A DNA stretch of 64,000 nucleotides. Origin: JAABQG01 sp963726365. GTDB taxonomy: Bacteria > Pseudomonadota > Gammaproteobacteria > Burkholderiales > Burkholderiaceae_C. Shown here piece by piece: positions 26,545-35,648 of the stretch (its first letter is position 1; each line of letters opens with the position of its first letter). The position numbers were made by a program, and so were the translations under genes. The notes below the pieces were generated by a model. The model had not been told where the DNA came from and searched no databases. It worked only from the letters and a program-made list of their open reading frames with translations. The stretch is taken from positions 1-64,000 of the forward strand of contig CAVSCI010000013.1 in NCBI GenBank assembly GCA_963726365.1, read 5' to 3'.

Positions 26545-27021
26545 TCAGGGGACGTCGGGCCCGGTCTTGCCGTCAGTTTCCGGCTCTTCAGCCGGCCAGT
26601 CGTGGATGTAGGCCTTGAGCATCTTGTTCTCGAAGCTCTGGCTCTCGACGACGAACTTGGCCACGTCGTAGAAGCTGATCACGCCCATCAGCATCTTCTT
26701 GTCCATCACGGGCATGTAGCGGGCATGGCGCTCCAGCATCATGCGGCGCACTTCGTCAATCTCGGTCTCCGTGGTACAGGTCAGGGGGTGGTCGTCCATC
26801 GACGCACGAACCTTCGTGGTGCCCAGCATGCCGCCATTTTTCACGATGGTCTGAATGACTTCGCGGAAGGTCAGCATGCCGACCAGATCACCGTGCTCCA
26901 TGACCACCAGCGAGCCGATGTCTCGCTCGGCCATGATGTTCACTGCGCTGGCCAGCGACTCATCGGGAGTGACAGTGAACAGGGTGTTGCCCTTGACGCG
27001 AAGGATGCCGCTGACTTTCAT
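26545..27021 (-). CDS. CBS-pair domain protein
   Basis: A 158-residue protein made of two CBS domains: MKVSGILRVKGNTLFTVTPD with NIMAERDIGSLVVMEHGDLVG, then VRASMDDHPLTCTTETEI with MMLERHARYMPVMDKKMLMGV. CBS pairs bind adenine nucleotides or S-adenosylmethionine and act as energy sensors. Stand-alone pairs of this type are frequent in Burkholderiales; the partner is unknown. It is divergent from metY, which begins 103 nt away. Confidence 0.88.
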   Translation of the reverse strand: MKVSGILRVKGNTLFTVTPDESLASAVNIMAERDIGSLVVMEHGDLVGMLTFREVIQTIVKNGGMLGTTKVRASMDDHPLTCTTETEIDEVRRMMLERHARYMPVMDKKMLMGVISFYDVAKFVVESQSFENKMLKAYIHDWPAEEPETDGKTGPDVP

Positions 27022-27123
27022 GGTGATCTCCTGTGTCGCCGCTGTGGCGTGTTTGCGAAAGAATATAGCCCACAATTGCCCGCAACAACACATTCGCCAC
27101 CACAGAACCTTCTGGAGACCCCC

Positions 27124-28435
27124 ATGTCCGGCTATTCCGACCCCGGTTTTGACACCCTGGCACTGCACGCCGGTGCCGCCCCGGACCCCACGACCGGCGC
27201 GCGCGCCGTGCCGATTCACCTGACGACATCGTTCGTCTTCGAGTCCAGCGACCATGCGGCGGCGCTGTTCAACCTGGAGCGCGCCGGCCACGTCTACAGC
27301 CGCATCAGCAACCCGACCAACGCGGTCTTCGAGCAACGCATGGCAGCGCTCGAAGGCGGCATCGGCGCCATCGCCACCGCCAGTGGCCAGGCAGCGCTGC
27401 ATCTGTCGATTGCCACGCTGATGGGCGCGGGTTCCCATATCGTTGCCAGCACGGCGCTGTACGGTGGCTCGCAGAACCTGCTGCACTACACGCTGCGCCG
27501 CTTCGGCATCGACACCACGTTCGTGAAACCGGGCGACATCGACGGTTGGCGCGCCGCCGTGCAGCCGAACACCAAGCTGTTTTTCGGCGAAACCGTGGGC
27601 AACCCGGGGCTGGACGTGCTGGACATTCCCACGATTTCGGCGCATCGCCCACGAGGCCGGCGTGCCGCTGCTGGTGGACTCCACGCTCACCTCGCCCTGG
27701 CTGATCAAACCTTTCGAGCATGGCGCCGATCTGGTCTACCACTCGGCCACCAAGTTCCTGTCGGGCCACGGCACAGTGATCGGCGGCGTCGTGGTCGATG
27801 GCGGCAGCTTCGACTGGGAAGGGCCGCGCTCGGCAGGCAAGTTCGCCGAGCTGACCGAGGCCTATGAGGGCTTCCACAACATGGTGTTCACCGAGGAAAG
27901 CACGGTGGGGGCCTTCCTGCTGCGGGCGCGCCGCGAAGGCCTGCGCGATTTCGGCGCCTGCATGAGCCCGCACACTGCCTGGCTGATCCTGCAGGGCATC
28001 GAGACCCTGCCCTTGCGCATGGCGCGCCACATGAGCAACACGCAGAAGGTGGTGGAGTTCCTCGCCGCCCAGCCCTTTGTCAGCCGTGTCGGCCACCCGA
28101 TGCTGGACACTCACCCGAGCCACGCGCTGGCACAAAAGCTGTTGCCGCGCGGCGCGGGCTCGGTGTTCAGCTTCGACCTCAAGGGCAACCGCGAGCAAGG
28201 CAAGAAGTTCATCGAAACGCTCAAGATCTTCAGCCACCTGGCCAACGTGGGCGACTGCCGTTCGCTGGTGATTCACCCGGCGAGCACCACGCACTTCCGC
28301 ATGAGCGACGAGGCGCTGGCCGGCGCGGGCATCAGCCAGGGCACGATCCGCCTGTCGATCGGGCTGGAAGACCCCGACGACCTGATCGACGACCTCAAGC
28401 GCGCATTGAAGGCAGCAGAGAAAGCGGGAGCCTGA
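27124..28435 (+). pseudogene. metY: O-acetylhomoserine/O-succinylhomoserine sulfhydrylase, frameshifted
   Basis: A PLP enzyme of the Cys/Met metabolism family, about 437 residues if repaired, making homocysteine or methionine precursors from O-acylhomoserine. The N-part shows FDTLALHAGAAPDPTTGARA, HVYSRISNPTNAVFE and TASGQAALH; the C-part, in another frame, has the PLP lysine in YHSATKFLSGHGTVIGG, plus VGDCRSLVIHPASTTH. The break is at about 27642, in CGGCGCATCGCC; two more bases (GC) would give ISARIAHEAGVP. Length 1312 nt agrees. Otherwise the gene has no sign of decay. The hydrolase start follows 3 nt after the stop. Confidence 0.88.
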
Positions 28436-28437
28436 TC

Positions 28438-29255
28438 ATGGAACTCCTCGTCAATGGCGCCAAGACCTATTGCTACACCGGCGGCAAGGCCTTCGATCCC
28501 GCCAAGCCCACCGTCTTGTTCATTCACGGTGTCGTGCATGACCACAGCGTCTGGATTCTGCAAACTCGCTACATGGCCACCCACGGCTGGAATGTCTGGC
28601 GGTGGATCTTCCGGGCCACTGCCGCAGCGGCGGCGAGGCACCGTCCACGGTGGAGGAAGCGGCCGAATTCATCGCTGCGCTGCTGGACGCGGCCGGTGTA
28701 AGGCGTGCGGCATTGGTAGGGCATAGCTGGGGTTCGCTGATCGCACTGGAAGCGGCTGCGCGCCTGAAGGGTCGCGTCAGCCATCTGGTTCTGATTGGCA
28801 TCGCCTATCCGATGAAGGTCTCTCAGGTTCTGCTCGATGCCTCACTGAACGAACCGGAAAAGGCATTAAAGATGATTAATGTCTTGTCGCGCAGCACCCT
28901 GGCCGCACCACCATCGACACAAGGTCCCGGCACCTGGGTATACGGAGCCAGTCTGGCCAAGAACCGACGTGTGTTGGCCAGCAACAAAACCACCAATATC
29001 TTTTACCTGGGTTTCAAGGCCTGCAACAGTTACGCCAATGGCGAGAACGCCGTCGGCGCCATCGCCTGCCCGGTGCTGTTTCTGCTCGGCAAAGTGGACC
29101 AGATGACACCGCCGCAGGCCGCGCAAGGTCTGATTTCCAAGGCGCGGGAGACCGGGAAGAAGGTGCAGGTGACCTATGTCCCCGTAGGTCACCACCAGAT
29201 GGCCGAGGCTCCGGACGAGACGCTGTTCGCTATCCGCGACTTCCTCGCGTCATGA
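28438..29255 (+). pseudogene. Alpha/beta hydrolase, one-base deletion
   Basis: An alpha/beta hydrolase of about 272 residues if restored: LFIHGVVHDHSVW (oxyanion), DLPGHCRSGGEAPST, nucleophile GHSWGS, and GHHQMAEAPDETL with the catalytic histidine. The frame breaks near 28603: AATGTCTGGCGG would need one more C (GTCCTGGCG) to read NVLAVDLPGH. Its last 4 nt overlap the P450 start (ATGA), so the two are coupled. The pair may process a common hydrophobic substrate. Confidence 0.8.
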
Positions 29256-30556
29256 GCCGTCTCTTCATCCCGACCCCCGCCGACATCACGCCGCCCATGA
29301 GCGAGGTCCGTGCGCGCGAAATCGCCGCGTCATTCGACCTGCGCAAACTGCCTGCTGATTTCCTGGCCAATCCCTATCCGGTGTACGTCGTGCTGCGCGA
29401 AACCGATCCGGTGCGGCGAATGCCCGACGGCTCGTACTTTCTCACGCGTTACGCCGACCTGATCAAGGTGTACCGCGATGCCCAGACGTTCAGCTCCGAC
29501 AAGCAGGTCGAGTTCGCGCCCAAGTACGGGGCTGAATCAGCGCTGTTCGAGCATCACACCCACAGCCTGGTCTTCAACGACCCCCCGCTGCACACCCGGG
29601 TGCGCAAGCTGATCATGGGGGCGCTCACGCGCCGCGCCATTGCTGAAATGGAACCGGGCCTCATCACGCTGGTGGACAGCTTGCTCGATGCGATCGAAGC
29701 GAAGGGTGGCGGCGACCTGATCGAGGATTTCGCTTCGGCGATCCCGGTCGAGATCATCGGCAACCTGCTCGATGTGCCTGTCGCCGACCGGGGGCCGCTG
29801 CGCGGCTGGTCGCTGGCCATCCTGGGCGCGCTGGAACCGGTGCTCACGCCGGAACAGGAAGCGCTTGGCAACCAGAGCGTGCGCGACATGCTGGTGTACC
29901 TCAAGGGCCTGGTGGCCGAGCGGCGCCGGCGCCCCGGCAACCCGGAGCACGACGTGCTGACACGCCTGATCCAGGGCGAGCGTACGGGCGATAAACTCAG
30001 CGAGGTCGAGCTGCTGCAAAACTGCGTTTTCCTGCTCAATGCGGGCCACGAAACGACCACCAACCTGATCGGCAACGCCTTGCTGACCTTGCAGGAGTAT
30101 CCGGCAGACCGCGACAAACTGCTGACGGACCTGGCGCGCCGCGCCGGTGACACGGCCGCCCAAGAGGCGATCCTGACGCTGGCCGTGGACGAATTCCTGC
30201 GTTTCGAATCGTCCAACCAGCTTGGCAACCGGCGCGCGCTCAAGGCGTCGGAAGTGGGCGGCGTGGCGCTGGATGAAGGCGCACTCGTGACGCTGTGCAT
30301 CGGCGCGGCCAACCGGGATCCGGCGCAATATGCCCGTCCGGAGTCGCTGGACCTGCGCCGCGAAGGTAACAAGCACCTGGCCTTCGGCTTTGGCATTCAC
30401 CAGTGCGCCGGCCTGAGCCTGGCGCGGCTGGAGGGGCGCATTGCGGTCGGGCGCTTCCTGCAGCGCTTCCCCCGCTACCGGTTGACCGGCGCGCCAACCC
30501 GCGGGGGACGGGCTCGTTTCCGGGGCTTCCTCAACGCGCCGTTTCGCATTGACTGA
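29252..30556 (+). CDS. Cytochrome P450
   Basis: A 434-residue soluble bacterial P450. Marks: I-helix AGHETTT (264-270), ExxR in EFLRF (Glu314, Arg317), and heme loop FGFGIHQCAG (378-387) with Cys385 as the iron ligand. The N-terminal DPPLHTRVRKL (110-120) is typical of class I P450s. A ferredoxin and reductase are needed but none is adjacent; the nearest 2Fe-2S reductase is at 36.7 kb. It overlaps the hydrolase gene by 4 nt. The substrate is unknown. P450s of this group hydroxylate fatty acids, terpenoids or macrolides. Confidence 0.93.
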   Translation: MSRLFIPTPADITPPMSEVRAREIAASFDLRKLPADFLANPYPVYVVLRETDPVRRMPDGSYFLTRYADLIKVYRDAQTFSSDKQVEFAPKYGAESALFEHHTHSLVFNDPPLHTRVRKLIMGALTRRAIAEMEPGLITLVDSLLDAIEAKGGGDLIEDFASAIPVEIIGNLLDVPVADRGPLRGWSLAILGALEPVLTPEQEALGNQSVRDMLVYLKGLVAERRRRPGNPEHDVLTRLIQGERTGDKLSEVELLQNCVFLLNAGHETTTNLIGNALLTLQEYPADRDKLLTDLARRAGDTAAQEAILTLAVDEFLRFESSNQLGNRRALKASEVGGVALDEGALVTLCIGAANRDPAQYARPESLDLRREGNKHLAFGFGIHQCAGLSLARLEGRIAVGRFLQRFPRYRLTGAPTRGGRARFRGFLNAPFRID

Positions 30557-30574
30557 GGCCCCGCGCGAAGCGCA

Positions 30575-31792
30575 TCAGCCGCCGGATCGCTCCATTATTT
30601 GTAGCAGTTGAAGTCCATTCAACGCTGGGATCCGGCTGTTTTTCATGAAACTCTCGACGCTGGGGCCGTCCGCGAGCAGCAAGGCGCTCACCAGCGGTGC
30701 AGCGCTGGTCTTTTCAAGGTCCACCAGCAGCACGTCCCGCCCGTCGTCGAGCTGGCCCACCCAGTCCAGGGCCAGCAAGGTGTCGATGACCGGCTCAAGT
30801 TGGAGCCCGTCAACCTTGAGCTGGCGCGCCAGATCCGCCACATCCAGGCCCTTGGCAGGGGTGGCGCGCGCGGCGTCGAGCGCCCGGATGGCCTCGATCG
30901 CCAGCTGGAAGCGCCAGCCCGGCGTGCCGCCACGGCGCTCCACGCCCGCCAGCAAGCTCGGCAGATAGGCCGCGATGACCGCGCCCAGCAGCACCACGAC
31001 CCAGACAATGTAGATCCACAGCAGCAGGATCGGTACGGCGGCGAAAGCGCCGTAGATCGCGGACATGGCCGGCAAGGTGTTCAGGTACAGCGCGAGTCCT
31101 TTTTTGGCAAGCTCGAGCCCCACGGCCACGAAGAATCCACCCGCCAGGGCGTGGCCCCAGCGCACCGTCGTGTTCGGCACGTAACGGAACAAGGCCGCGC
31201 CGCCCCCGGCCACCAGGGCGAATTCCATCAGATCCAGAACGAGGCCCAGCACCGCCGGCAGGGCACTGACCAGGCCACGCGAGACCGATGCGGCGTAGGA
31301 CGCTGCGGCCAGCAGGGCGGCCAGCGCCAGCGGCCCGAGCGTCAGCACCGCCCAGTACATCAGCACGCGCTGCGCCAGCGGCCGCGCCCGGCGCACGCGC
31401 CAGATGCCGTTGAGGGTCTTGTCAATGGTGAGGACCAGCGACAAGGCGGTGACCAGCAGAAAGGCGAAGCCCATCGCGCCGACGCGGCTGGCCTTGGCCG
31501 AGAACTGGTTCAGCGCGCCCATGACCTGGCGCGCAATCGATTCGGGGAAAAGACTGTCATACAGCCATTGCTGCATCACGCCCTGCAGCTTGTTGAAGGC
31601 CGGGAAGGCCGAAAACACCGCCAGCAGCACGGTGAACAGCGGCACCAGTGAAATGACCGTGGTGAAGGTCAGGCTGCTGGCCGTCAGGCCCAGGTGGTCC
31701 TCGCGGAAACGGTCGCGCAGGGTGCGGGCGGTCTCCAGCCAGGGAAAGTCCTTGAGACTCTGCAAGGTTTGCCACCACGCCTGAATTTTCAT
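30575..31792 (-). CDS. YihY/RbfB-family inner membrane protein
   Basis: A 405-residue protein of the YihY/virulence factor BrkB family. Six membrane helices lie in the first 280 residues, with LGLTASSLTFTTVISLVPLF (about 34-53) and IYGAFAAVPILLLWIYIVWV as signature blocks. A soluble C-terminal domain resembles a winged helix (DVADLARQLKVDGLQLEPV). BrkB was once called a ribonuclease; the present view is a membrane protein of unknown function. The final residues (RIPALNGLQLLQI and on) are encoded by dispersed repeat DNA at 30.6 kb, so the tail is not ancestral. Confidence 0.88.
   Translation of the reverse strand: MKIQAWWQTLQSLKDFPWLETARTLRDRFREDHLGLTASSLTFTTVISLVPLFTVLLAVFSAFPAFNKLQGVMQQWLYDSLFPESIARQVMGALNQFSAKASRVGAMGFAFLLVTALSLVLTIDKTLNGIWRVRRARPLAQRVLMYWAVLTLGPLALAALLAAASYAASVSRGLVSALPAVLGLVLDLMEFALVAGGGAALFRYVPNTTVRWGHALAGGFFVAVGLELAKKGLALYLNTLPAMSAIYGAFAAVPILLLWIYIVWVVVLLGAVIAAYLPSLLAGVERRGGTPGWRFQLAIEAIRALDAARATPAKGLDVADLARQLKVDGLQLEPVIDTLLALDWVGQLDDGRDVLLVDLEKTSAAPLVSALLLADGPSVESFMKNSRIPALNGLQLLQIMERSGG
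30597..30644 (+). repeat. Dispersed repeat, copy 5, within the yihY coding end
   Basis: Reads GTAGCAGTTGAAGTCCATTC then AACGCTGGGATCCGGCTG. The GTCCATTC-AACGCTGGGA block is close to copies 6 and 8. It is translated as the last 17 or so residues of the YihY-like protein on the minus strand. Confidence 0.65.
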
Positions 31793-31813
31793 GGCCGCTA
31801 TGATGCCACTGCA

Positions 31814-32221
31814 ATGACCCCACAAGACAAAACCGTGCGCCTGACCCGCACCCTGGCGGTGGCCAGCCTGCTGGCGCTGATTGCGCTGGCGCTCGCCTGG
31901 GAGCTGTGGCTGGCGCCCCTGCGCCCGGGCGGTTCCTGGCTGGTCCTCAAGGCCCTGCCACTGTGCCTGCCGCTGGCCGGCCTGCTGAAGAACCGCATGT
32001 ACACCTACCGCTGGCTGAGCCTGGTGGTGTGGCTGTTTTTCATCGAGGGCGTGGTGCGCGCCTGGGGTGACCCGCCACCCGGCAGCTGGCTGGCCCTTCT
32101 GCAGGTACTCCTGTGTCTCGTGCTCTTTGCCGCCTGCACGCTGCATGTGCGGCTGCGCCTGAAATACGCCAGGGCAAGGGCCACTGCATCCGGGCAAGAC
32201 CCATCTCCCGCCGCACCATGA
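31814..32221 (+). CDS. DUF2069 membrane protein
   Basis: A 135-residue protein with four hydrophobic segments (LLALIALALAWELWL; LVLKALPLCLPLAGLL; MYTYRWLSLVVWLFFIEGVV; LLQVLLCLVLFAACTL), the layout of DUF2069. RMYTYRWLSLV and YFIEG-like FFIEGVVRAWGD are family hallmarks. Function unknown. Its stop shares ATGA with the next gene, so the two are coupled. Confidence 0.85.
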   Translation: MTPQDKTVRLTRTLAVASLLALIALALAWELWLAPLRPGGSWLVLKALPLCLPLAGLLKNRMYTYRWLSLVVWLFFIEGVVRAWGDPPPGSWLALLQVLLCLVLFAACTLHVRLRLKYARARATASGQDPSPAAP

Positions 32222-33642
32222 ATGCGTTGCTCGACGCGCTGCGGCATATCACCGGCGCCGCCCATGTATTCACCGACGGTGACCTGAGCGCCTTCACCCA
32301 GGACTGGCGCAAGCGCGCGCATGGCAAGGCGCTGGCCGTGGTTCGCCCCGGTAGCACGGAGGAGGTGGCCGCCATCGTCAAGGCCTGCGCACAGCACCAG
32401 GCCGCGACCGGTGTCAGCCTGGTGCCGCAGGGGGGCAACACCGGTCTGGCCGTGGGCTCGGTGCCCGATGATTCAGGCCGCCAGATCGTGTTGAGCTTGA
32501 CACGCATGAACGCGGTGCGGGGCATCGACAGCGCCAACCTCACCATGACGGTGGAGGCAGGCTGCATCCTGCAAAGCCTGCAGGACGCAGCTGAGGTGGC
32601 CGGCTTCCTGTTTCCGCTGAGCCTGGCGGCCGAGGGCAGTTGCACCATCGGCGGCAACCTCGGCACCAACGCCGGCGGCACCCAGGTGGTGCGGTACGGC
32701 AATGCGCGCGACCTGTGCCTGGGGCTGGAAGTGGTCACCGCGCAGGGCGAGATCTGGCGCGGCCTGTCGGGCCTGCGCAAGGACAACACCGGCTACGACC
32801 TGCGCGACCTGTTCATCGGCAGCGAAGGCACGCTGGGCGTCATCACCGCCGCGACGATGAAGCTCTACCCCCTGCCTGCCGCGCGGCTCACCGCCTGGGC
32901 GGCCGTGCCGTCCCTGGAGGCGGCTGTCGCGCTGCTGGGCCTGGCGCACCGGCACCTGGGTGCGGGCCTGACCGGCTTCGAGGTCATGGGCCAGTTCGCG
33001 CTGAGCCTGGTAGACAAGCATTTCAGACAACTCAGCGTGCCGCTCTACCAGGATGTGCCTTTCTGTGTGTTGCTGGAAAACTCGGACCACGAATCCGAAA
33101 CCCACGCCCGCGCGCTGTTTGAGCACCTGCTGGAAACTGCCATGGAACAGGGCTGCGTGAGCGATGCGGTGGTCGCCGAAAGCCTGAACCAGGCGCGTCA
33201 CCTCTGGCACCTGCGCGAGAGCATTCCCCTGGCGCAGGCCGAGGAAGGCTTGAACATCAAGCACGACATCTCGGTCCCGGTCTCGCGCATCCCCGAGTTC
33301 GTGGCGCAGACCGACGCCGTGCTGCAGCGCGAGATCCCCGGCGTGCGCCTCGTCAATTTCGGGCATCTGGGTGATGGCAACCTGCACTACAACGTGCAGG
33401 CGCCCGAGGGGCTGGACGCCAACGCGTTCCTGCGCGACCAGGAGGACCGCGTCAACGTGCTGGTGTACGACGCCGTGGCGCGCTTCGGTGGCTCCATCTC
33501 GGCCGAGCACGGCGTGGGCAGCCTGAAAACCGACAAGTTGCCGCGCTACAAGTCTGCCGTGGCGCTGGGCATGATGCACGCCATCAAGCAGGCGCTCGAC
33601 CCGTACAACCTCATGAATCCGGGGCGCATCGTTCGCACCTGA
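32218..33642 (+). CDS. FAD-linked oxidase (GlcD/D-2-hydroxyacid dehydrogenase family)
   Basis: A 474-residue flavoprotein of the VAO/GlcD family. N-terminal FAD_binding_4 domain (about 35-175) with VVRPGSTEEVAAIV, LVPQGGNTGLAVGSV and IGGNLGTNAGGTQVVRYGNA; C-terminal FAD-oxidase domain with NFGHLGDGNLHYN and SAEHGVGSLK. It resembles D-2-hydroxyglutarate and D-lactate dehydrogenases that pass electrons to cytochrome or flavoprotein acceptors; the Fe-S partner subunits of glycolate oxidase are absent here. It starts at an ATG overlapping the DUF2069 stop. Confidence 0.92.
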   Translation: MNALLDALRHITGAAHVFTDGDLSAFTQDWRKRAHGKALAVVRPGSTEEVAAIVKACAQHQAATGVSLVPQGGNTGLAVGSVPDDSGRQIVLSLTRMNAVRGIDSANLTMTVEAGCILQSLQDAAEVAGFLFPLSLAAEGSCTIGGNLGTNAGGTQVVRYGNARDLCLGLEVVTAQGEIWRGLSGLRKDNTGYDLRDLFIGSEGTLGVITAATMKLYPLPAARLTAWAAVPSLEAAVALLGLAHRHLGAGLTGFEVMGQFALSLVDKHFRQLSVPLYQDVPFCVLLENSDHESETHARALFEHLLETAMEQGCVSDAVVAESLNQARHLWHLRESIPLAQAEEGLNIKHDISVPVSRIPEFVAQTDAVLQREIPGVRLVNFGHLGDGNLHYNVQAPEGLDANAFLRDQEDRVNVLVYDAVARFGGSISAEHGVGSLKTDKLPRYKSAVALGMMHAIKQALDPYNLMNPGRIVRT

Positions 33643-33664
33643 AAGCGGGCGCAGGCCTGGAGGC

Positions 33665-34108
33665 TCAGGCGTCCTGGTCGGGCTGGCGGATCGTCCAGAA
33701 ACGTTCCATCGAGATATAGGTGAATGACGCTGTCCAGCCGATCAGCAACAGCCCGTTGAGCGCTTCGGCGCCGGCCAGCAAACGGATCGGGCCGACCGGG
33801 ATGAGATCGCCAAAGCCCAGCGACGTATAGGTCTCCGCCGAGAAATACAGACAGCTGACCAGCGAAAAACCACTGGGTCCGGCAAGGGTTCCGCCACCCA
33901 TGTATTGCACCAGCATGTAGAAAGCCGCGCCATACAAGACTATCTCCAGCGCGTGGGCAACAAAAGCGGAAAAAATCACGACCAGCAATTTGGTGCGCCG
34001 GGGAATTCCCAAGACGGGCAGCCTCGCATTCAACGTCCGCAGGGCTTCATAGTGAATCACGGTCGTCAGGGCGATCAGTACAAGGCACGCAAAGATGACA
34101 AGCAGCAT
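33665..34108 (-). CDS. Two-helix potassium-channel-like protein
   Basis: A 147-residue membrane protein with a pore loop TYTSLGFGDL (93-102), the selectivity-filter pattern of Ion_trans_2 channels (here LGFGD, not the usual VGYGD), between hydrophobic segments. Residues 1-20 and 40-68 form two further helices. It should be a tetrameric K+ or cation channel. The variant filter may change ion selectivity. Convergent with the GlcD-like gene. Confidence 0.82.
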   Translation of the reverse strand: MLLVIFACLVLIALTTVIHYEALRTLNARLPVLGIPRRTKLLVVIFSAFVAHALEIVLYGAAFYMLVQYMGGGTLAGPSGFSLVSCLYFSAETYTSLGFGDLIPVGPIRLLAGAEALNGLLLIGWTASFTYISMERFWTIRQPDQDA

Positions 34109-34279
34109 GGACAGGTTCTGGCCGGTGGCCGGTCAGGATCAAGGTTGACCGGCGTCGACGGAGCCGGATTCGCGTAGATTCTGCACCTTCCTGAACCGCA
34201 CCTCTTGCTGCGAGCGAATAGAATTTCCAGTTTCCCGCCCCAGAACGGCGGGCTTCCACTACCCAACCGGTTCCCAGGC

Positions 34280-35137
34280 ATGTCCCAGCCGTCTCCTTCT
34301 CCCTCCCTGGCTCGCCCCATTCGCTCGCAATACGAAGACTTCATGCGTCACGTGGACACCCACGGCGTGTTCAAGGCCGACCGCACGGGCACCGGCACCA
34401 AGAGCGTGTTCGGCTACCAGATGCGCTTCGACCTGAACGAGGGCTTTCCGCTGGTGACCACCAAGAAAGTGCACCTGCGCTCCATCATCCAGGAACTGCT
34501 GTGGTTCCTGACCGGCTCCAGCAACAACAACTGGCTCAAGGAGCGTGGCGTCAGCATCTGGGACGAGTGGGCGCGCGCCGACGGCGACCTGGGCCCGGTG
34601 TACGGTGTGCAATGGCGCAGCTGGCCAACGCCGGACGGTGGGCACATCGACCAGATCGCCGAGGTCATCAAGACGCTCAGGACCAACCCCGATTCGCGCC
34701 GCATCATCGTCAGCGCCTGGAACGTGGCCGAACTAAGCCAGATGGCGCTGATGCCCTGCCATGCCTTCTTCCAGTTCTACGTGGCGCCGGCCACCGAAGC
34801 CGGTGGCAAAGGCAAACTGAGCTGCCAGCTCTACCAGCGCAGCGCCGACATTTTCCTGGGCGTGCCCTTCAACATCGCCAGCTACGCGCTGCTGACGCAC
34901 ATGGTGGCGCAGCAGTGCGACCTGGACGTGGGCGACTTCATCTGGACCGGCGGCGACTGCCATATTTACAGCAACCACGCCGAACAGGTGGCGCTGCAAC
35001 TCGCGCGCGCGCCCCTGCCCTACCCGCGCTTGCACATCCACCGCCGGCCGGCGTCGATCTTCGACTACGAGTACGAGGATTTCGAGGTGCAGGGCTACGA
35101 GAGCCACCCTGCCATCAAGGCACCGGTCGCCGTCTAG
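34280..35137 (+). CDS. thyA: Thymidylate synthase
   Basis: A 285-residue ThyA. The catalytic Cys160 sits in ALMPCHAFFQFYV; RTGTGTKSVFGYQMRFDL, FPLVTTKKVHLRSII, GVQWRSW, QRSADIFLGVPFNIASYALL and HIYSNHAEQ are all present. It methylates dUMP using methylene-tetrahydrofolate, yielding dihydrofolate, which the next gene (folA, 3 nt away) reduces. The ATG at 34280 is used; an upstream TTG start would add 25 residues unlike the family. Confidence 0.97.
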   Translation: MSQPSPSPSLARPIRSQYEDFMRHVDTHGVFKADRTGTGTKSVFGYQMRFDLNEGFPLVTTKKVHLRSIIQELLWFLTGSSNNNWLKERGVSIWDEWARADGDLGPVYGVQWRSWPTPDGGHIDQIAEVIKTLRTNPDSRRIIVSAWNVAELSQMALMPCHAFFQFYVAPATEAGGKGKLSCQLYQRSADIFLGVPFNIASYALLTHMVAQQCDLDVGDFIWTGGDCHIYSNHAEQVALQLARAPLPYPRLHIHRRPASIFDYEYEDFEVQGYESHPAIKAPVAV

Positions 35138-35140
35138 CCC

Positions 35141-35647
35141 ATGACCCTGCACCTGATCTTCGCCCGCGCTGCCAACGGCGTCATTGGCAAGAACGGCACC
35201 CTGCCCTGGCGCCTGCCGGAAGACCTGGCGCACTTCAAGCGCACCACGCTGGGCTGCCCGGTGATCATGGGTCGCAAGACCTGGGAATCGCTGCCGCCCC
35301 GGTTCCGCCCGCTACCGGGCCGGCTCAACATCGTCGTGACGCGCCAAAGCGACTGGCAGGCCGAAGGCGCGCAACGCGCCGCCTCAATTCACCAAGCCCT
35401 GACGCTCTGCCCGCCGGACCGCGACGCCTGGGTGATCGGCGGCGCCGAGGTCTACGCCCAGGCGTTGCCACTGGCCCGTAGCGCTGTCGTCACCGAAATC
35501 GACGCCGCCTTTGAAGGCGACGCCTACGCCCCACAATTCGGCCCGGACTGGGTTGAAATCTCCCGCGAACGCCACACCTCCACCGAGGGACTGGCCTTCA
35601 GCTTCGTCACCTACCAGAACAACGCACTTCAAACACAAGGAATCTGA
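35141..35647 (+). CDS. folA: Dihydrofolate reductase
   Basis: A 168-residue DHFR: LIFARAANGVIGKNGTLPWR (5-24) with the PWRLPEDLAHFK substrate loop, GRKTWESLPPRFRPLPGR, WVIGGAEVYAQALPLA and a closing TEIDAAFEGDAYAP. It regenerates tetrahydrofolate after thyA. Start 3 nt after the thyA stop; the two form an operon as in many proteobacteria. Confidence 0.97.
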   Translation: MTLHLIFARAANGVIGKNGTLPWRLPEDLAHFKRTTLGCPVIMGRKTWESLPPRFRPLPGRLNIVVTRQSDWQAEGAQRAASIHQALTLCPPDRDAWVIGGAEVYAQALPLARSAVVTEIDAAFEGDAYAPQFGPDWVEISRERHTSTEGLAFSFVTYQNNALQTQGI

Positions 35648-35648
35648 C

